This document shows positions 35,447-47,734 of a stretch of DNA of 64,000 bases, in pieces. A program made the translations under genes and the position numbers. The notes below the pieces were generated by a model. It made no database searches, had not been told where the DNA came from, and was given only the letters and a program-made list of their open reading frames with translations. Positions within the stretch are counted from its first letter, which is position 1; the number at the start of each line of letters is the position of its first letter. The DNA comes from Diadophis punctatus similis (Eukaryota; Chordata; Lepidosauria; Squamata; Dipsadidae), in the NCBI GenBank assembly GCA_023053685.1, contig JALIGW010000014.1, positions 18,075,308 to 18,139,307 of the forward strand. The letters are read 5' to 3'.

Positions 35447-36239
35447 GATATCTGATGGTCTCTAGATTTCTCAGTGGTTGTATATCTACACCTGATAATA
35501 GTTGATAGCTGACATTTAACTTTGTTTGATAGTTAAAAACATAATATTTAGCAGGATTTGATAGGCAGCATACAGAATCAGAACGTGACAGATAATATGG
35601 GAGGATATTTTAACATTTGACAATGTATTTCATGTTTGATAGCTGCTAAAATCAAAACAATCTGGAGAGGTTCTTGTTTTCAGATGTCCAGGCGAAAAGA
35701 GTTTACATTCAGAGAAAGGGAGATGTTTGAATCTGAAATTTTGCCTAATTTGGTAATCGAGTAAATATGCTCTTTGGCAGTTCCGGTGAGGGACCGAGCT
35801 TTTCAAACTTTGGGATAGTAAACTTCCACAAATGTAATGGGCATCTGAATACGAGCCAGAAGAAGGAGAAAGGCCAGGGAACAGACTGCGGTGTGGTGAA
35901 AAAAACAATTAGCAATTCTATTCCAGAAGACTGTCCTGACTAACTGGAGAACGTTTGGCAGAAGCTCTTGGTCTGCTCAAGAGGCATATTGGAGATAATG
36001 TAGCATGGGAACCAGTCAGATTTCGTATAACACTGGTTGGGCTATGGCCCCCAATCCCATTGTTGGGCTTCAGAAGACTCTTGGACCCTTAGGCTGAATA
36101 TTGATCTCCTACTGTTATGAGGCAAGAAACGTGGGGATAAGACAGAAGCTTAAGCATGCAAGCAAACAAGGAAATACCACAATTGTCCCCTTTTGGAAGG
36201 AGAGCATAGAACCATGGAGCCAGAAGGAACCTTGGAGAT
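35447..36239. other. Unassigned stretch
   Basis: No gene or recognised repeat. Confidence 0.4.
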
Positions 36240-36505
36240 CTTAGAACATATAGAATAATAAATAGGTCTTCTAGTCCAACTACCTGCTCAAGCAGGAAAC
36301 CCTATACCAGTGGTTCCCAAACTTTTTCAGTCCACCGCCCCCTTGGTGCTACAAACTCATCCTCACTGCCCCCTATCCCACCCCCTCAGGTGGGCGTGGC
36401 TTAGTGGTCAGGTGACCAGGTGGGCGTGGCCAACTTGTAAAGTGTGGTGAAACTCACTTAACAACGCTCTTGCTTAGCAACCAAAATGTTAGGCTCAATT
36501 GTGGT

Positions 36506-37225
<720 letters not shown>

Positions 37226-37261
37226 CCCGCCAGCTGTGGCCAGGCCGCCGCCGCCGCTCAC

Positions 37262-37460
37262 CCAGGCCGATGGCTTGGTAAGCATTCTCTGGATCATGCA
37301 CCAGGTCGCAGAGTGCCATCAAGACTGGCTGCCGCGTGAGAAACTCAGGGTGCTGCAGCTCTTCATTGAGCTTGGGGAGGCCTCGGCGGCCAAAGGCCAC
37401 AGGCGCCTTGGTGGGGTCGATGTCGGGGGGCAGCTGGGCTGAGATCCGCGGGTGCGCCAT
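37262..37460 (-). pseudogene. RSPH14: RSPH14 (radial spoke head 14) first coding exon, captured fragment
   Basis: On the minus strand an ATG at 37460-37458 opens a 66-codon frame with one extra base: MAHPRISAQLPPDIDPTKAP, then GLPKLNEELQ, LTRQPVLMALCDLVHDPE and NAYQAIGLG. This matches the N-terminus I know for vertebrate RSPH14 (RTDR1), an armadillo-repeat protein of ciliary and flagellar radial spokes. The frame has no stop or indel. At 37261 it meets GTGAGC, a consensus 5' splice donor in phase 1, and only about 30 bp of intron-like sequence remain. Keeping an intron edge indicates DNA-level capture, not a retrocopy. It lies inside a hAT element with TSDs, so it is not the resident gene. 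Without further exons it cannot make a radial-spoke protein. Confidence 0.88.
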
Positions 37461-37494
37461 GCCGGAGGGGAGCCCGCTGAATTGCGTGTGCTGG

Positions 37495-37507
37495 GTTGCT
37501 AGGCGCC
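37495..37507 (-). promoter_or_regulatory. RFX X-box-like motif upstream of the captured RSPH14 start
   Basis: Minus strand GGCGCCTAGCAAC matches the palindromic RFX consensus GTTGCCTAGCAAC at 11 of 13 positions, with one half-site perfect. It lies about 35 bp upstream of the ATG, in CpG-rich DNA. RFX X-boxes are usual in promoters of ciliary genes, so it fits a captured RSPH14 promoter. Activity is not shown. Confidence 0.6.
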
Positions 37508-37634
37508 GGGGACGCCGGGCGGGAAAGTCCGTGCATGCACAAGTTCCGCAGCAGGGCCTTCCCGCGGGTCTGCGAGCGCTCTCCCAAGCAGCTTTGGGAG
37601 CAGTCGGCTTCCCTCGTCGCTGTGCCGTGTTCAG

Positions 37635-37779
37635 TACCTAGCACTTGTAACTCCGTCGCATTCCATGCTCTTGGGTGCAGGGCAGCCCATTCTGAAAGAA
37701 AACATCTCGTGTTTTCTTTCAGAATGGGTTGCCCTGCACACAAGAGCAAGGAACGCGAGAGAGCTTCAAGTGCTAGGTA
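37635..37779. repeat. Palindrome 1 in the RSPH14-carrying hAT
   Basis: TACCTAGCACTTG... and the inverted ...CAAGTGCTAGGTA enclose arms of about 70 bp meeting at GAAAGAAAACATCTCGTGTT. Nearly the same palindrome lies at 37897-38033. Confidence 0.9.
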
Positions 37780-37896
37780 GGACGCCTGTCGCGTGGTGGG
37801 ACACAGTTTGGGGTGACCAGTTGTGCGGGGTGTGGTGGAGCGGAGCCTGGGCAGGGGCTGGGCGGGGGCTGAGCGGGCCGCGAGACGGGCATCATA

Positions 37897-38033
37897 CCTA
37901 GCACTTGTAACTCCGTCGCATTCCACGCTCTTGTGTGCAGAGCAGCCCATTCTGAAAGAAAACATCTCGCGTTTTCTTTCAGAATGGGCTGCCTTGCGCA
38001 CAAGAGCGAGGAACGCGAGGGAGCTTCAAGTGC
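37897..38033. repeat. Palindrome 2 in the RSPH14-carrying hAT
   Basis: A second copy of the previous palindrome with a few substitutions (for example CTCGCGTTTTC at the centre). Confidence 0.9.
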
Positions 38034-38176
38034 AAAAGCATGGCGAACCACCTACCGCCCCCCTGGCCCTTCTCACCGCCCCCCTGTCACCACCCTTGCC
38101 TCTCACCGCCCCCCTAAGGGTTCCCACCGCCCCCTGGGGGGCGGTACCGCCCACTTTGGGAACCACTGCCCTATAC

Positions 38177-38306
38177 CAGAGGTCTTCAAACTGGGCAACT
38201 TTAAGACTTGTGGACTTCAACTCCCAGAATTCTCCAGCCAGCTGGCTGGAGAATTCTGGGAGTTGAAGTCTACAAGTCTTAAAGTTGCCAAGTTTGGGGA
38301 CCCCTG
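38177..38306. mobile_element. hAT palindromic MITE next to the RSPH14-carrying element
   Basis: CAGAGGTCTTCAAACTGGGC to AAGTTTGGGGACCCCTG, 130 bp. Flanked by CCCTATAC at 38169-38176 (shared with the large hAT) and 38307-38314. Confidence 0.95.
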
Positions 38307-38620
38307 CCCTATACCATTCCAGACAAGTGGCTGTCCAATCTCTTCTTACAAACCTCCAGTGATGGAGCACCCACAACTTCTGAAGGCAATCCCTTCCACT
38401 GATTGATTGTTCTCTAAGGAAACTTCTCTTTAGTTCTAGGTTGTTTCTCTCCTTGGTTAATTTCCAACCATTGTTGCTTTTGTCTTGCCCATTGGTACCT
38501 TTGGTCTTCTACTCCAGGCCAATGGCAGGAGATCATATATCATCCCAGACAAATGGTTGTCCAATCGTTTCTTGAAAACCTCCAGCGATGGCGAATCCAC
38601 AACTAAATAAGAAAACGAGA

Positions 38621-39711
38621 AGTCCTGGCTCTGCCCCCATGCGTGGTCAAGCCCCACGCCTTTGTGCCCTCACCTTCCTGTTGGCACTTTTCATTGAATC
38701 ATCTTCCAAAACTGTTGCTCACCAGCCTTACAGGAAAAAGTTTTGTGAACTCCTTGGAACAAATGACCAATTTTCTGAATAAATGAATTCGTGTAGGCAG
38801 TTATATCATGCTTTTCCCCCCAAGTGTGAAAGAACTGTTGTTTCTGGTATCAGCTTATTCTATGTTGCTGAACAGGGACCATATTCTTAGAACCCCGCCC
38901 CAAAATCACAAGGCCCTTTCATATAGAATATGTTTACTGTTTCTTTGCTGTCTGCCTCGTGCGGTATTCCTGAGAGTTTCTGAATAACTGAAGGATGCAG
39001 TCTTTGAATATGAGCATATGAACAGCAGGAGATCCTTCTGTAGATGCCACTAATTTAATTTAACTTGCTATATAAGCAGAGAAAGGGCAATTTTCCACTA
39101 ACTCACTTGCCTTTATTCTACAGTCTCCTTCAATGTCCTACATCAATAACTGAAAACGCTTCTGATCGTCTCTTGGACTTGCACTAGGGAACATCACCTT
39201 GGGAGGAGAGGAACCTGCAAAACAGCTTGTGACAAAAGAAGAAAATGGTGCTGAAATCATCTTAAAAGGTAAGCGAAAGGGAAGTTTGTTTCCTGTTGAA
39301 ATGGCTGGGCAAGAATTGTTGATGAAGTGAGGAAAAGTCCATCCTCAAAGTTGGTGGGAACCTTTGCTCAGCAAAACCCACCCACCCTTTGGGAAGTGAG
39401 GATGGTTGCCCTCCATCAATCAAAGATTTCTCCTGCATTCTCTGTGGAGCAATTGGGATGGGTTGCACACTTGGGTCTGCGTTATGCTTGCCCACTTCTG
39501 TCTCCAGAACTGGGGGATTGGAACTGGAAGGAATGACTCAATTGTACAGCGAGAGATTTTGTATCTGTCTTGGAAGCCTCTCGTTAGGAACTGCATTGTG
39601 CCTTGTGCTCAGAGGAAATATGAACCAACAGTAGCAACAAAGGCCAATTTATTTGGATTGTCCAGTTTGAACCGATTTCTGAACGGATGGACTTGAGGGC
39701 AAAAGGGCATC
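38621..39711. other. Unassigned stretch
   Basis: No gene or recognised repeat. Confidence 0.4.
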
Positions 39712-39985
39712 ATCGAAATAGTCCCAAAGGTGCTTTTTCCAAAAGGAAACTGGGCTTTCTTTTTCTTTTCTTTTTTCTTTGAAAACGTTTCACTTTTCAT
39801 CCAAGAAACCGAAGATGAGATTGTTGGATGAGACTGAATTTCCAACTGAAATTGTTGGATGAGAAGAGAAACATTTTCAAGGGAAAAAACCAAGGAAGTC
39901 CAGCCTGATCATCTCCTACAGCACTTTTGGGACAACCATGACCTGGATGATTGAGAATCTCCATAGACATTAAGGCAATCAAGTA
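39712..39985. mobile_element. Penelope-like 3' tails, inverted pair
   Basis: CCCAAAGGTGCTTTTTCC, GTTTCACTTTTCATCCAAGA and, inverted, GATGAGAAGAGAAACATTTTC and GACAACCATGACCTGGATGA repeat the tail module seen at 2.0-2.7 kb, head to head. Confidence 0.6.
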
Positions 39986-41175
39986 CGTTTTAGCCTTTCT
40001 TTGGAAGGGTCCTGTGCAGGATCAGATTTGGTCTTCTCCAGCTACAGGTTTAGGGTCTCAACATGTCATAATGATGAGAAGCAAACAGAGAGGTTGCCTT
40101 TCTTCTTGCAAAAGTTGACCAGTTGGAATTTCCTGCGGAGTTTGAGGGGGAAACTATTCCCAGAACAAAGCAGAACTTTGTTGCCCAAACCTATGTTCTC
40201 CTTCCACCTTGCTTGATATTCATGCATTCCCTGTTCTTCCCGAGTGGAGGAGCTTTCAAGATACAGAACATTTTTCTTCTCCCTTTGGCCTTCAGCTTGC
40301 TTGGTTAGCCAACTTATATTCATTTATAATATTTGCATTTAAGATACAGCTCATCCTTTTTCCCCCTGGTTTCCACTGTTCTTTCTTATTACCAGCTATC
40401 CTGAATTTTGAAAGTAGCTAATAAATGCTTTTAATGATAGTAAAATCTCTCTTGAATTTTCCTCCTATTTTTATTTTTGTATCCTTGGGTAAATGTTGTG
40501 CAGTTTTTGGTCAGTATAGCTTTGATACAGCTTTGTTTGTGCCCATATGTCTCTTTGCAGTATCTATTGGCCTCCGTTTGGTTTCAGCTGCTTCTGTATT
40601 CATTCATGCCAAACCTGCTTACCTTGCTTGTGCGACATATGCCAATACTGGTTGATGCTCGGTGTTTTGGCCAATGTTTCTGGCTTTGTCAAATATTAAG
40701 AGCTTTTTGGGGGCTGGTGTTTTCTCATGGATGGATTGGAGTTGAGAAGCCTCTTTCATTTTTGTTCCTAAGCTGGAAGGGATAAAATGATAATGCTGAA
40801 AGTCAAGATGTGTTTAGCAAAGAAATATAATTAATGAATTGACCCTCTTCTGGTGTGCCATCTGCAGCGTGGATTTTGATACCAAAATATTGTTTTTGTA
40901 TCTTTGTAGGGCATTCTGTTCTACTTACTTTGATGACAGGAGGAAAATCAAGTGCTCGCTTCCTGGGATTCTATAAATTCAGGCATGACATGATGTTCCT
41001 GCTGTTGCTGGGCAAATAGGCACTTTTCACTTGATGTACTGAGAGCTTCAGCAGTCAATTGTACTTTTTAGGGTGTTTGATTATAAACCACTCAGAGAGC
41101 TTCAGTTATTCGGCGTTAAAAATAATTAAATAAATGAGCTTGAATAAACAAGTTGGTTAAAGTTAGCTGAATGGC
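39986..41175. other. Unassigned AT-rich stretch
   Basis: Nothing recognised; a long open frame is lacking. Confidence 0.4.

Positions 41176-41203
<28 letters not shown>
41176..41203. repeat. (CAT)n microsatellite
   Basis: CATCATCATCATCATCATCATCATCAT. Confidence 0.95.
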
Positions 41204-41206
<3 letters not shown>

Positions 41207-41221
41207 CTTCCTCATCATTTT

Positions 41222-41658
41222 AACAGATTAACAGAGTTGGAAGAGACCTTGTAGGTCATCTAGTCCAACCCCCCGCCCAAGCAGGAGACCCTACATCGTT
41301 TCTGACAGATGGCAGTCCAGTCTCTTCTTGAAAGCTTCCAATGATGAAGTTCCCACAACTTCTGAAGGCAACTTCGGTTCCATCGGTTGATTGTTCTCAT
41401 TGTCAGAAAGTTCCTCCTTATTTCTAGGTTGAATCTCTCCTTGATCAGTTTCCATCCATTGTTCCTTGTCTGGCCTTCGGTTGCCTTGGAAAATAGCTTG
41501 ACCCCCTCCTCTCTGTGGCAGCCCCTCAAATATTGGAAGACTGCTATTATGTCTTTTCACTAGACTAGACATACTCAATTCCAGCAATCGTTCTTCATAC
41601 GTTTTAGCCTCCAGTACCCTAATCATCCTGGTTGCTCTTCTCTGCACTCTTTCTAGAG
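41222..41658 (-). mobile_element. CR1 LINE 3' fragment
   Basis: The minus-strand frame shows [20 protein letters not shown] and EGLPQRGGG/VKLFSKATEG segments with a frameshift. It is cut at TTCTAGAG (41651-41658) by the next element. Confidence 0.9.
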
Positions 41659-41990
41659 CAGGGGTGTCAAACTCAAGGCCCGGGGGCCAGATCCGGCCCA
41701 TGGGATGCTTAGATCTGGCCCTCGGGGCCGCCCTGGAAACAGTGAAGGACCGGCCCATTGCCTCTTTTGCTGCCTCTGCCAGTGAAAACAGAGCTCACAA
41801 GGGCTGCGCACAGCTCTCCCAAGCTCCGTTTTTGCTGGCAGAGGGTTAGAGGAGGCCATCGCAGCTGAAAACGGAGCTCAGGAGCCCATTTTCTCTGGCA
41901 GAGCACTCGGGCCACCACATGTGCCCCCCCCGACACGAGTGACATCATGCTGGCCATGCCCACCCTGGCCCCCCAAGGTCAAACACAATG
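41659..41990. mobile_element. hAT-like element (GTGTCAAACTC family), right flank lost
   Basis: CAGGGGTGTCAAACTCAAGG and, inverted, AAGGTCAAACACAATG. CR1 does not resume on the right, so that side was deleted or rearranged and the TSD cannot be confirmed. Confidence 0.65.
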
Positions 41991-43044
41991 ATGTTGTTGC
42001 TCCATCTTGTTTTAGGTCTCTGTCCTGTCCAGGGTTCTCCCCTCTTTATGAGGTTCATAGGCTGTGGACCAGGCATCAGGTCTTCTCAGTGGTGGCCCCA
42101 CTCTTTGGAACACCCTTCCTCCAAGATCTGCTTGATCTCAACTTTGCTTACGTTTCACAAACATGTTAGAGCCACATTGTCTGCACCTGCTTTTGGCCAT
42201 TATCTGTCCTTGGAGACCTTGCATATGGGTTGCTAACTACTTCATGGGGTGGGGGTGGGATTTAGCAGGTTATTAGTGGAAACAGACAGACAAGAGCAAT
42301 CCAGCCTGAGCAGACATCCAGAAATTTTAGACAGAGGCTGCTGGCAACAAGATGGGCAGTACTTCAGCAGCAGCCTTAGGTGCTTGCTACAGTCCATTTC
42401 CACTCCAAAGTCCAGTGAACTAATCTTTGATTAACAGCTACCGTCAGTGCCATGTTGGGGGGGGGGGAGAATGGTTACAGAGGTTTTAAATAAAAGAGAC
42501 AGGTCTTGTTCCTTGGGCTAGAAATCAAAGGGTGCTGCTTTTAAGGTTTAAAATGCAAAGAGGGGATCACTTGGGCTCTTTTACAGCTGCCGCAAGCCAC
42601 AGCTGGCAGGCTCAACCACGTTGATTGCACACGCTCAGAAACTCTCCTACTGCACCCACTGGCCATTTGCCAATTAAACTTGCTTTGAAATCTGCTTGTT
42701 TCCAGTAAAAAGCATTTGCATTCAGGGCTGAAATGTCCTTTTTCCAGAGCTAAATTTTCCAAAGCCTTCTGGCTGAATGGAGACTTCAGAATAGCTTACT
42801 CTCTTCCACCCCCTCCCGGTTCCTCACCATGCCCCACCCTACCTCAGCCTACTTCCCAAAAGACAAGAACATTTAGGTTAGGGGTTTTTTTCTCCAAAAG
42901 CAGAATATTAAAACAATAAACATACAAAAAGAGGGTTGAGAAAGAAAGAAGATCAAGGAAAAAAGAAAATAGGAGTTCGAAAAGAAAAGAAAAGAAAGCA
43001 AGAAAGATAGAAAAAGAATGAAGGAAGGCGAATGTACTGTATGT
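41991..43044. other. Unassigned stretch
   Basis: Nothing recognised except purine-rich AAAGAAAAGAAAAGAAAG runs at 42930-43020. Confidence 0.4.
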
Positions 43045-44296
43045 GTCCCAGGATCCAATGTTGGGTCAGTCACTGGGAGCAGAGGTTTTGTCTTCTGAGC
43101 TTTCGGACTCATGCTGGAGCCCATCTCCAGGGAACTTCTGTCTAGCAGAGTGTGCGGCGCTACGAAGATTGTTGGGTGAGCAGGCACAAAAACAGCCAAG
43201 GAAGTGATTGAAGCCTGGGAAACAGACCCCTCGTCAGGCAACAGGAATGCTGATTTACCACCAGCCTATCAAGTACCATATTTTTCGGAGTATAAGACGC
43301 ACCGGAGTATAAGACACACCTTAGTTTTTGGGGAGGAAAATAGGGGAAAACAATCTGCCTACCAGGTATTCATCTGACTAGCGTCCTTAGTCTGGTCAGC
43401 TTCAGCACATTATTTTATCCCCTGGTTAGGACTTAAAAAAACCTTCTTCTGAGAGAGTAACAATGAAAGAGCCTGCAAGCCGGTAAGAGCTGGGAAGATC
43501 GTTAGCACCTGGTTAGGGCTAGAAAAAAACTTATTCGGAGCAGCTTCAGCACATTATTTTATCCTCTGGTTAGGACTTTAAAAAACCTTATTCTGAGAGA
43601 GTAACAATGAAAGAACCTGCAAGCCAGTAAGAGCTGGGAAGATCGTTAGCACCTGGTTAGGGCTAGAAAAAAACTTATTCGGAGCAGCTTCAGCACATTA
43701 TTTTATCCCCTGGTTAGGACTTAAAAAAACCTTATTCTGAGAGAGTAACAATGAAAGAGAATGCAAGCCAGTAAGAGCTGGGAAGATCGTTAGCACCTGG
43801 TTAGGGCTAGAAAAAAACTTATTTGGAGCAAGTAGAGCAATGAAAAAAAATTCTGCAAAGACTTAGGGCTGAAAAAACATTCTTTGGAGAGAGTAACAAT
43901 GAAAAAGCCTGCAAGGTAAGAGCTGGGAAGATCTGTTAGCACCTAGTTAGGGCTGAAAAAAAAAAAGCTACATTCGAAGTATAAGACGCACCCAAATTTT
44001 CAGCCACTTTTAGGGAGGAAAAAGGTGTGTTTTATACTCAGAAAAATACGGTACATAGAAGGCGAGGGCTGGGCAGCACAAGGAAACAACAGCCAATGTC
44101 TTAAAAGCCAGCCAGTCAACACACCACAATCAAGATCTAAAAAGCCACATACAACACAGGCACTATAAATACCACACAGAGAACAGCACACACTCTGCTA
44201 GAGGGAAGGTCTCTGAAGATGCGGCTCCAGCATGAGTCCAAAAGCTTGGAAGACAAAACCTCTGGTCCTGGTGACCGACCCAAATTGGATCCTGCA
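43045..44296. repeat. Unclassified palindromic repeat (GGATCCAATTTGGGT), split by a TA-type transposon
   Basis: Left GGATCCAATGTTGGGTCAGT ... GAGCTTTCGGACTCATGCTG and right CATGAGTCCAAAAGCTTGGA ... GACCCAAATTGGATCC are inverted repeats of about 100 bp. The middle is cut at a TA by 43276-44051. A TATA-like CACTATAAATACC lies at 44161-44173 before the right arm. Confidence 0.82.
43276..44051. mobile_element. TA-type DNA transposon with 144-bp internal tandem repeat
   Basis: Ends CCATATTTTTCGGAGTATAA and the inverted TTATACTCAGAAAAATACGG, flanked by TA (43274-43275, 44052-44053). A unit containing GAGCTGGGAAGATCGTTAGC starts at 43487, 43631, 43775 and 43920, that is four copies spaced 144-145 bp. 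The TA duplication points to Tc1/mariner-like; no transposase. Confidence 0.88.
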
Positions 44297-44768
44297 GGGA
44301 AAAAAATGACTTATGACTTTCCTTGGTTCAGATACGAATTTTAAAACTGCATCTAATTCTTACTCTAAAGTTAACGTTTGTTTGCACTATTTCTCTAATC
44401 CCATATAATTCTAATCTTTAGCTCCCAAAATTTACATTTTCATTTCTTTCGATTTCATGCCAAAAATCTTTTCCAAGTAGAAATAAAATTAGTCGACATT
44501 TTTTCTTTAATCCAAGCTGTCAATTTCACCACCAGCTTCACCAAATGGCTGTAAGTCAGGGACTGCCCATACTCGTGGACCCAGCTATTTTTTTTAAAGC
44601 TTGATTTATCCATAAATGTACTTCAGTGTATCTAGAGAATCTTTTAACTATGAACAGAGTACTGAGACTTCACTTCTATAAGATCCACCCCAAGTTGTAT
44701 TCCTGGATTCATTCTATGACTTCAAACAACACCAAGGTCTCTGGTCAAGGATTTAGCCCAATGGAGAT
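44297..44768. other. Unassigned AT-rich stretch
   Basis: Nothing recognised. Confidence 0.4.
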
Positions 44769-44903
44769 ATTGAAAGTGTTCTGGCCAATTTGGAGAGATT
44801 CTAGAAATTGCAAAAAGGGGAGGGGGAGCAAGCTGACGTGTGACTCCCCCTCCCCTTTTTGCAGTTTCTGGAATCTCTCCAAATTGGCCAGAACACTTTC
44901 AAT
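44769..44903. repeat. 60-bp-arm near-perfect hairpin
   Basis: 44769-44828 (ATTGAAAGTGTTCTGGCCAA...) is inverted at 44844-44903 with two differences in 60, and a 15-nt loop. In a plus-strand transcript both differences would be U:G wobble pairs. It does not belong to any MITE family seen here and has no TIR/TSD of a known type. Confidence 0.93.
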
Positions 44904-45549
44904 GGAATCCAGACAATCAAGTGAAAAAGAGAAATCCCAAGAGGAGATTCTGGGACAAAACAAGGAAGTGATTTAAGTGTAGAGTTAGTTAAGGTCTGAA
45001 GAGTCCATCAGACCCAAAGTGGGAAGGACCTCTGAAGCTAAGGAATCCGGCCTTTGAACATCTTGCTTGAAGGGAAGGCTGCTGTCTCTCCAGGTTGTAC
45101 ATTCTACTCTTAATGTTGCTTTTTTGGTGTCGTCGATAAAAAAAAATCATTTGGTATATGGCAGTGGGCTAGGAGACGCTTCCCAGAGTCTATCTGATTG
45201 TAGCGTGAAGCAAAGGAGAACAACAGCAGTCTCTCTCTTGACTCCATGTACATTCTTAGAAAATAAAAATGGCATCTCCTTCTGTTGTTTAGAAGGGTGC
45301 CTATTTTCTGGGTGGGGTGGGGGAAAGGAGTGTAGTAGGATGTATCTAGGTTGATGTGGGGCAACTTTGCCACTGTGATGGTAGAAGGTTATGGGTTAGC
45401 ACTCTGGCCTCCACATTTACAGATCGGGAAGGAGCTGTGATATCTGCAGTCGAGGTCCTGGCCTACGAATCAGGAGACCGTGAGTGAGGCACCTTGGCCA
45501 TCTTCTGTGAGTTAGTCACACAAGATGGTTGGGTTAGCAAGCCAGTCAG
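44904..45549. other. Unassigned stretch
   Basis: Nothing recognised. Confidence 0.4.
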
Positions 45550-45604
<55 letters not shown>

Positions 45605-45616
45605 TTCTCTTTCTCT
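45550..45616. repeat. (TGTC)n-(TC)n microsatellite
   Basis: GTCTGTCTGTCTGTCTGTCT followed by TCTCTCTC. Confidence 0.96.
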
Positions 45617-45770
45617 CAGTTCAACCCACCTCACAGCATTGTTGTGGAGACAATAGGAAGCAAGAACATTATGTACAGAATGCTACCTTGAGTTGCACAA
45701 AATGAAGATGGGAAACAAATCTAACAAATAATTAACACATAATTAACTGTTTCCAATCAGGATGGAAATA

Positions 45771-46134
45771 CTGATAGTCCTCGACTTACAACAGTTCATT
45801 TAGTGACCATTCGAAGTTACAACAGCAGTGAAAAAAAGTAACCTATGGCCATTTTTCACACTTACGACTTTTGCAGCATTCCCCTGGTCATGTGATCAAA
45901 ATTCAGATGCTTGTCAACTGACTAAAATTTATGACAGTTGTCATGTCCTGGGGACCTTCTGACAAGCAAAGTCAATGGGGAAGCCGTATTCACTTAACAA
46001 CTGTACTAATTTAACAACTGCAATGATTCACTCAACAACTGTTGCAAGAAAGGTTGCAAAATGGAGCAAAACTCACTTAACAAATGTCTCAGTTAGCAAC
46101 AGAAATTTTGTAGTCATAACTCGAGGACTATCTG
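45771..46134. mobile_element. Tigger-like TA-type MITE
   Basis: CTGATAGTCCTCGACTTACA to CTCGAGGACTATCTG with TA at both edges. Confidence 0.86.
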
Positions 46135-46385
46135 TAGGAAATTCCTAATGGAATGGAATTAGGCAGTTCTATATGAACCTTGCTTCTTCTCATTGAAATT
46201 TCATGGAATTTAAAAAGTGGTGGAAAAGCCTTCCTGTGGTGGCTAAAAGGGGGATGTGGTGTGATGGACTACAGTGAAGTGACGTTTCCCAAGAAGGAGG
46301 GGGCACATTCCAAAGGGAGGGAGACGAGACAAAAGGCAGCCCAGCCCAGAGTTTAATAGGCGACAGAGGGAATGATTCAGAAACT

Positions 46386-46612
46386 GTGGTGGCGCAGTGG
46401 TTAGAATGCAGTATTGCAGGCTAACTCAGCTCACTGCCAGCAGTTCAATCCTGACGGGCTCAAGGTTGACTCAGCCTTCCATCCTTCCGAGGTTGGTAAA
46501 ATGAGGGCCCAGATTGTTGGGGGCAAGATGTTGACTCTGTAAACCGCTGAGAGAGAGCTGTAAAGCACTGTGAAGCGGTATATACAGGTAAGTCTAATGC
46601 TAAGTGCTGTAG
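46386..46612 (+). mobile_element. Sauria-type SINE
   Basis: GGTGGCGCAGTGGTTAGAAT (A-box region), GGCTCAAGGTTGACTCAGCC, TTGGGGGCAAGATGTTGAC, GTAAACCGCTGAGAGAGAGC, GAAGCGGTATATACAG. The B box is degraded. Confidence 0.88.
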
Positions 46613-47456
46613 CCACTCGCTAGAATCTCTCAGCATATAACTGTTGGGGTGAGAGTAGTGAAGGTTTAATCTGGCAAGATTCTGTCTGTTGGAACGAGCA
46701 GATACAGAACTGAACTTTAGCTGGGTTTTTCTATGTTGGGGCTGGAACCTGTGGAAATTTAGAGAGACCGAAAGTTTGGAGAACACCTGTGAACCACTAG
46801 TAATGTGGTTGGCTCGGTTGTACAACCAACCTGCTTCAGTATTATCAATTGACCAGAAAAGTTCATCTCCCATCTGCTAGTTCGATAAAACTAACGATTT
46901 GGCTCATTCTGTGGAACCTGTGATATGAAAAGATCTGACTTCACTACCTTGAGTGCTGTTAGGCTCAATTACTCATTTGACTGACACTGGGGGACTATAT
47001 CTTTATTAGGGCTAGTGCAGCAGTGCGGAGAATTTCTCCTTCAAGCAATTCGGCTTCCATTTGATAAAAGAGAATTTGCTTTTGGAATTTCTTTCAAAGG
47101 AGAATATCATCTTGGTGATGTGGTTCAGTTCTCACATGGTGCATTGAGTTATGGGGGAACTTTCTCCTGCTTTAACACTTCCTCCAAATGGTGTTCTTAA
47201 GACATCTTTTCATCAACTATTTAAAAAGAAGCAACAGTGGCACAAGTGCTTGGGACTCGTTCGAGACCCGATAACTGCCGTGGGGAGGAGTTGAGCTCTC
47301 GTCCCTCCCTCCAGCTCCTGCCAGGAACATGAAAGGAGCCCTCAACTGCATCATAGCTTCCCCCACCATGGACAATGGTGACATCACTGGCTAATCCTTT
47401 CCATCCAGAAGCACCTCAATGCTTCTGATTAAAATAAAATAAAATAAAAATCAACT
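46613..47456. other. Unassigned stretch
   Basis: Nothing recognised apart from a short (AATAA)n at 47427-47448. Confidence 0.4.
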
Positions 47457-47717
47457 GTGAGGTGGCGCAGTGGTTAAAATGCAGCACTGCAGTTCAGAAG
47501 TTCAGCTGTTTAAATCTCACCGGCTCAAGGTTGACTCAGCCTTCCATCCTTCTGAGGTGGGTAAAATGAGGACCCAGATTGTTGGGGGCAATATGCTGAC
47601 TCTGTAAACCGCTTAGAGAGGGCTGTAAAGCACTATGGAGCGGTATATAAGTCTAAGTGCTATTGCTATTGCTATTGCTATTGCTATTGCTATTGCTATT
47701 GCTATTGCTATTGCTAA
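47457..47717 (+). mobile_element. Sauria-type SINE with long (ATTGCT)n tail
   Basis: GAGGTGGCGCAGTGGTTAAA to GAGCGGTATATAAGTCTAAG, then nine ATTGCT units (47658-47716). Confidence 0.9.
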
Positions 47718-47734
47718 CTAGTGAAGCCAGTTAG

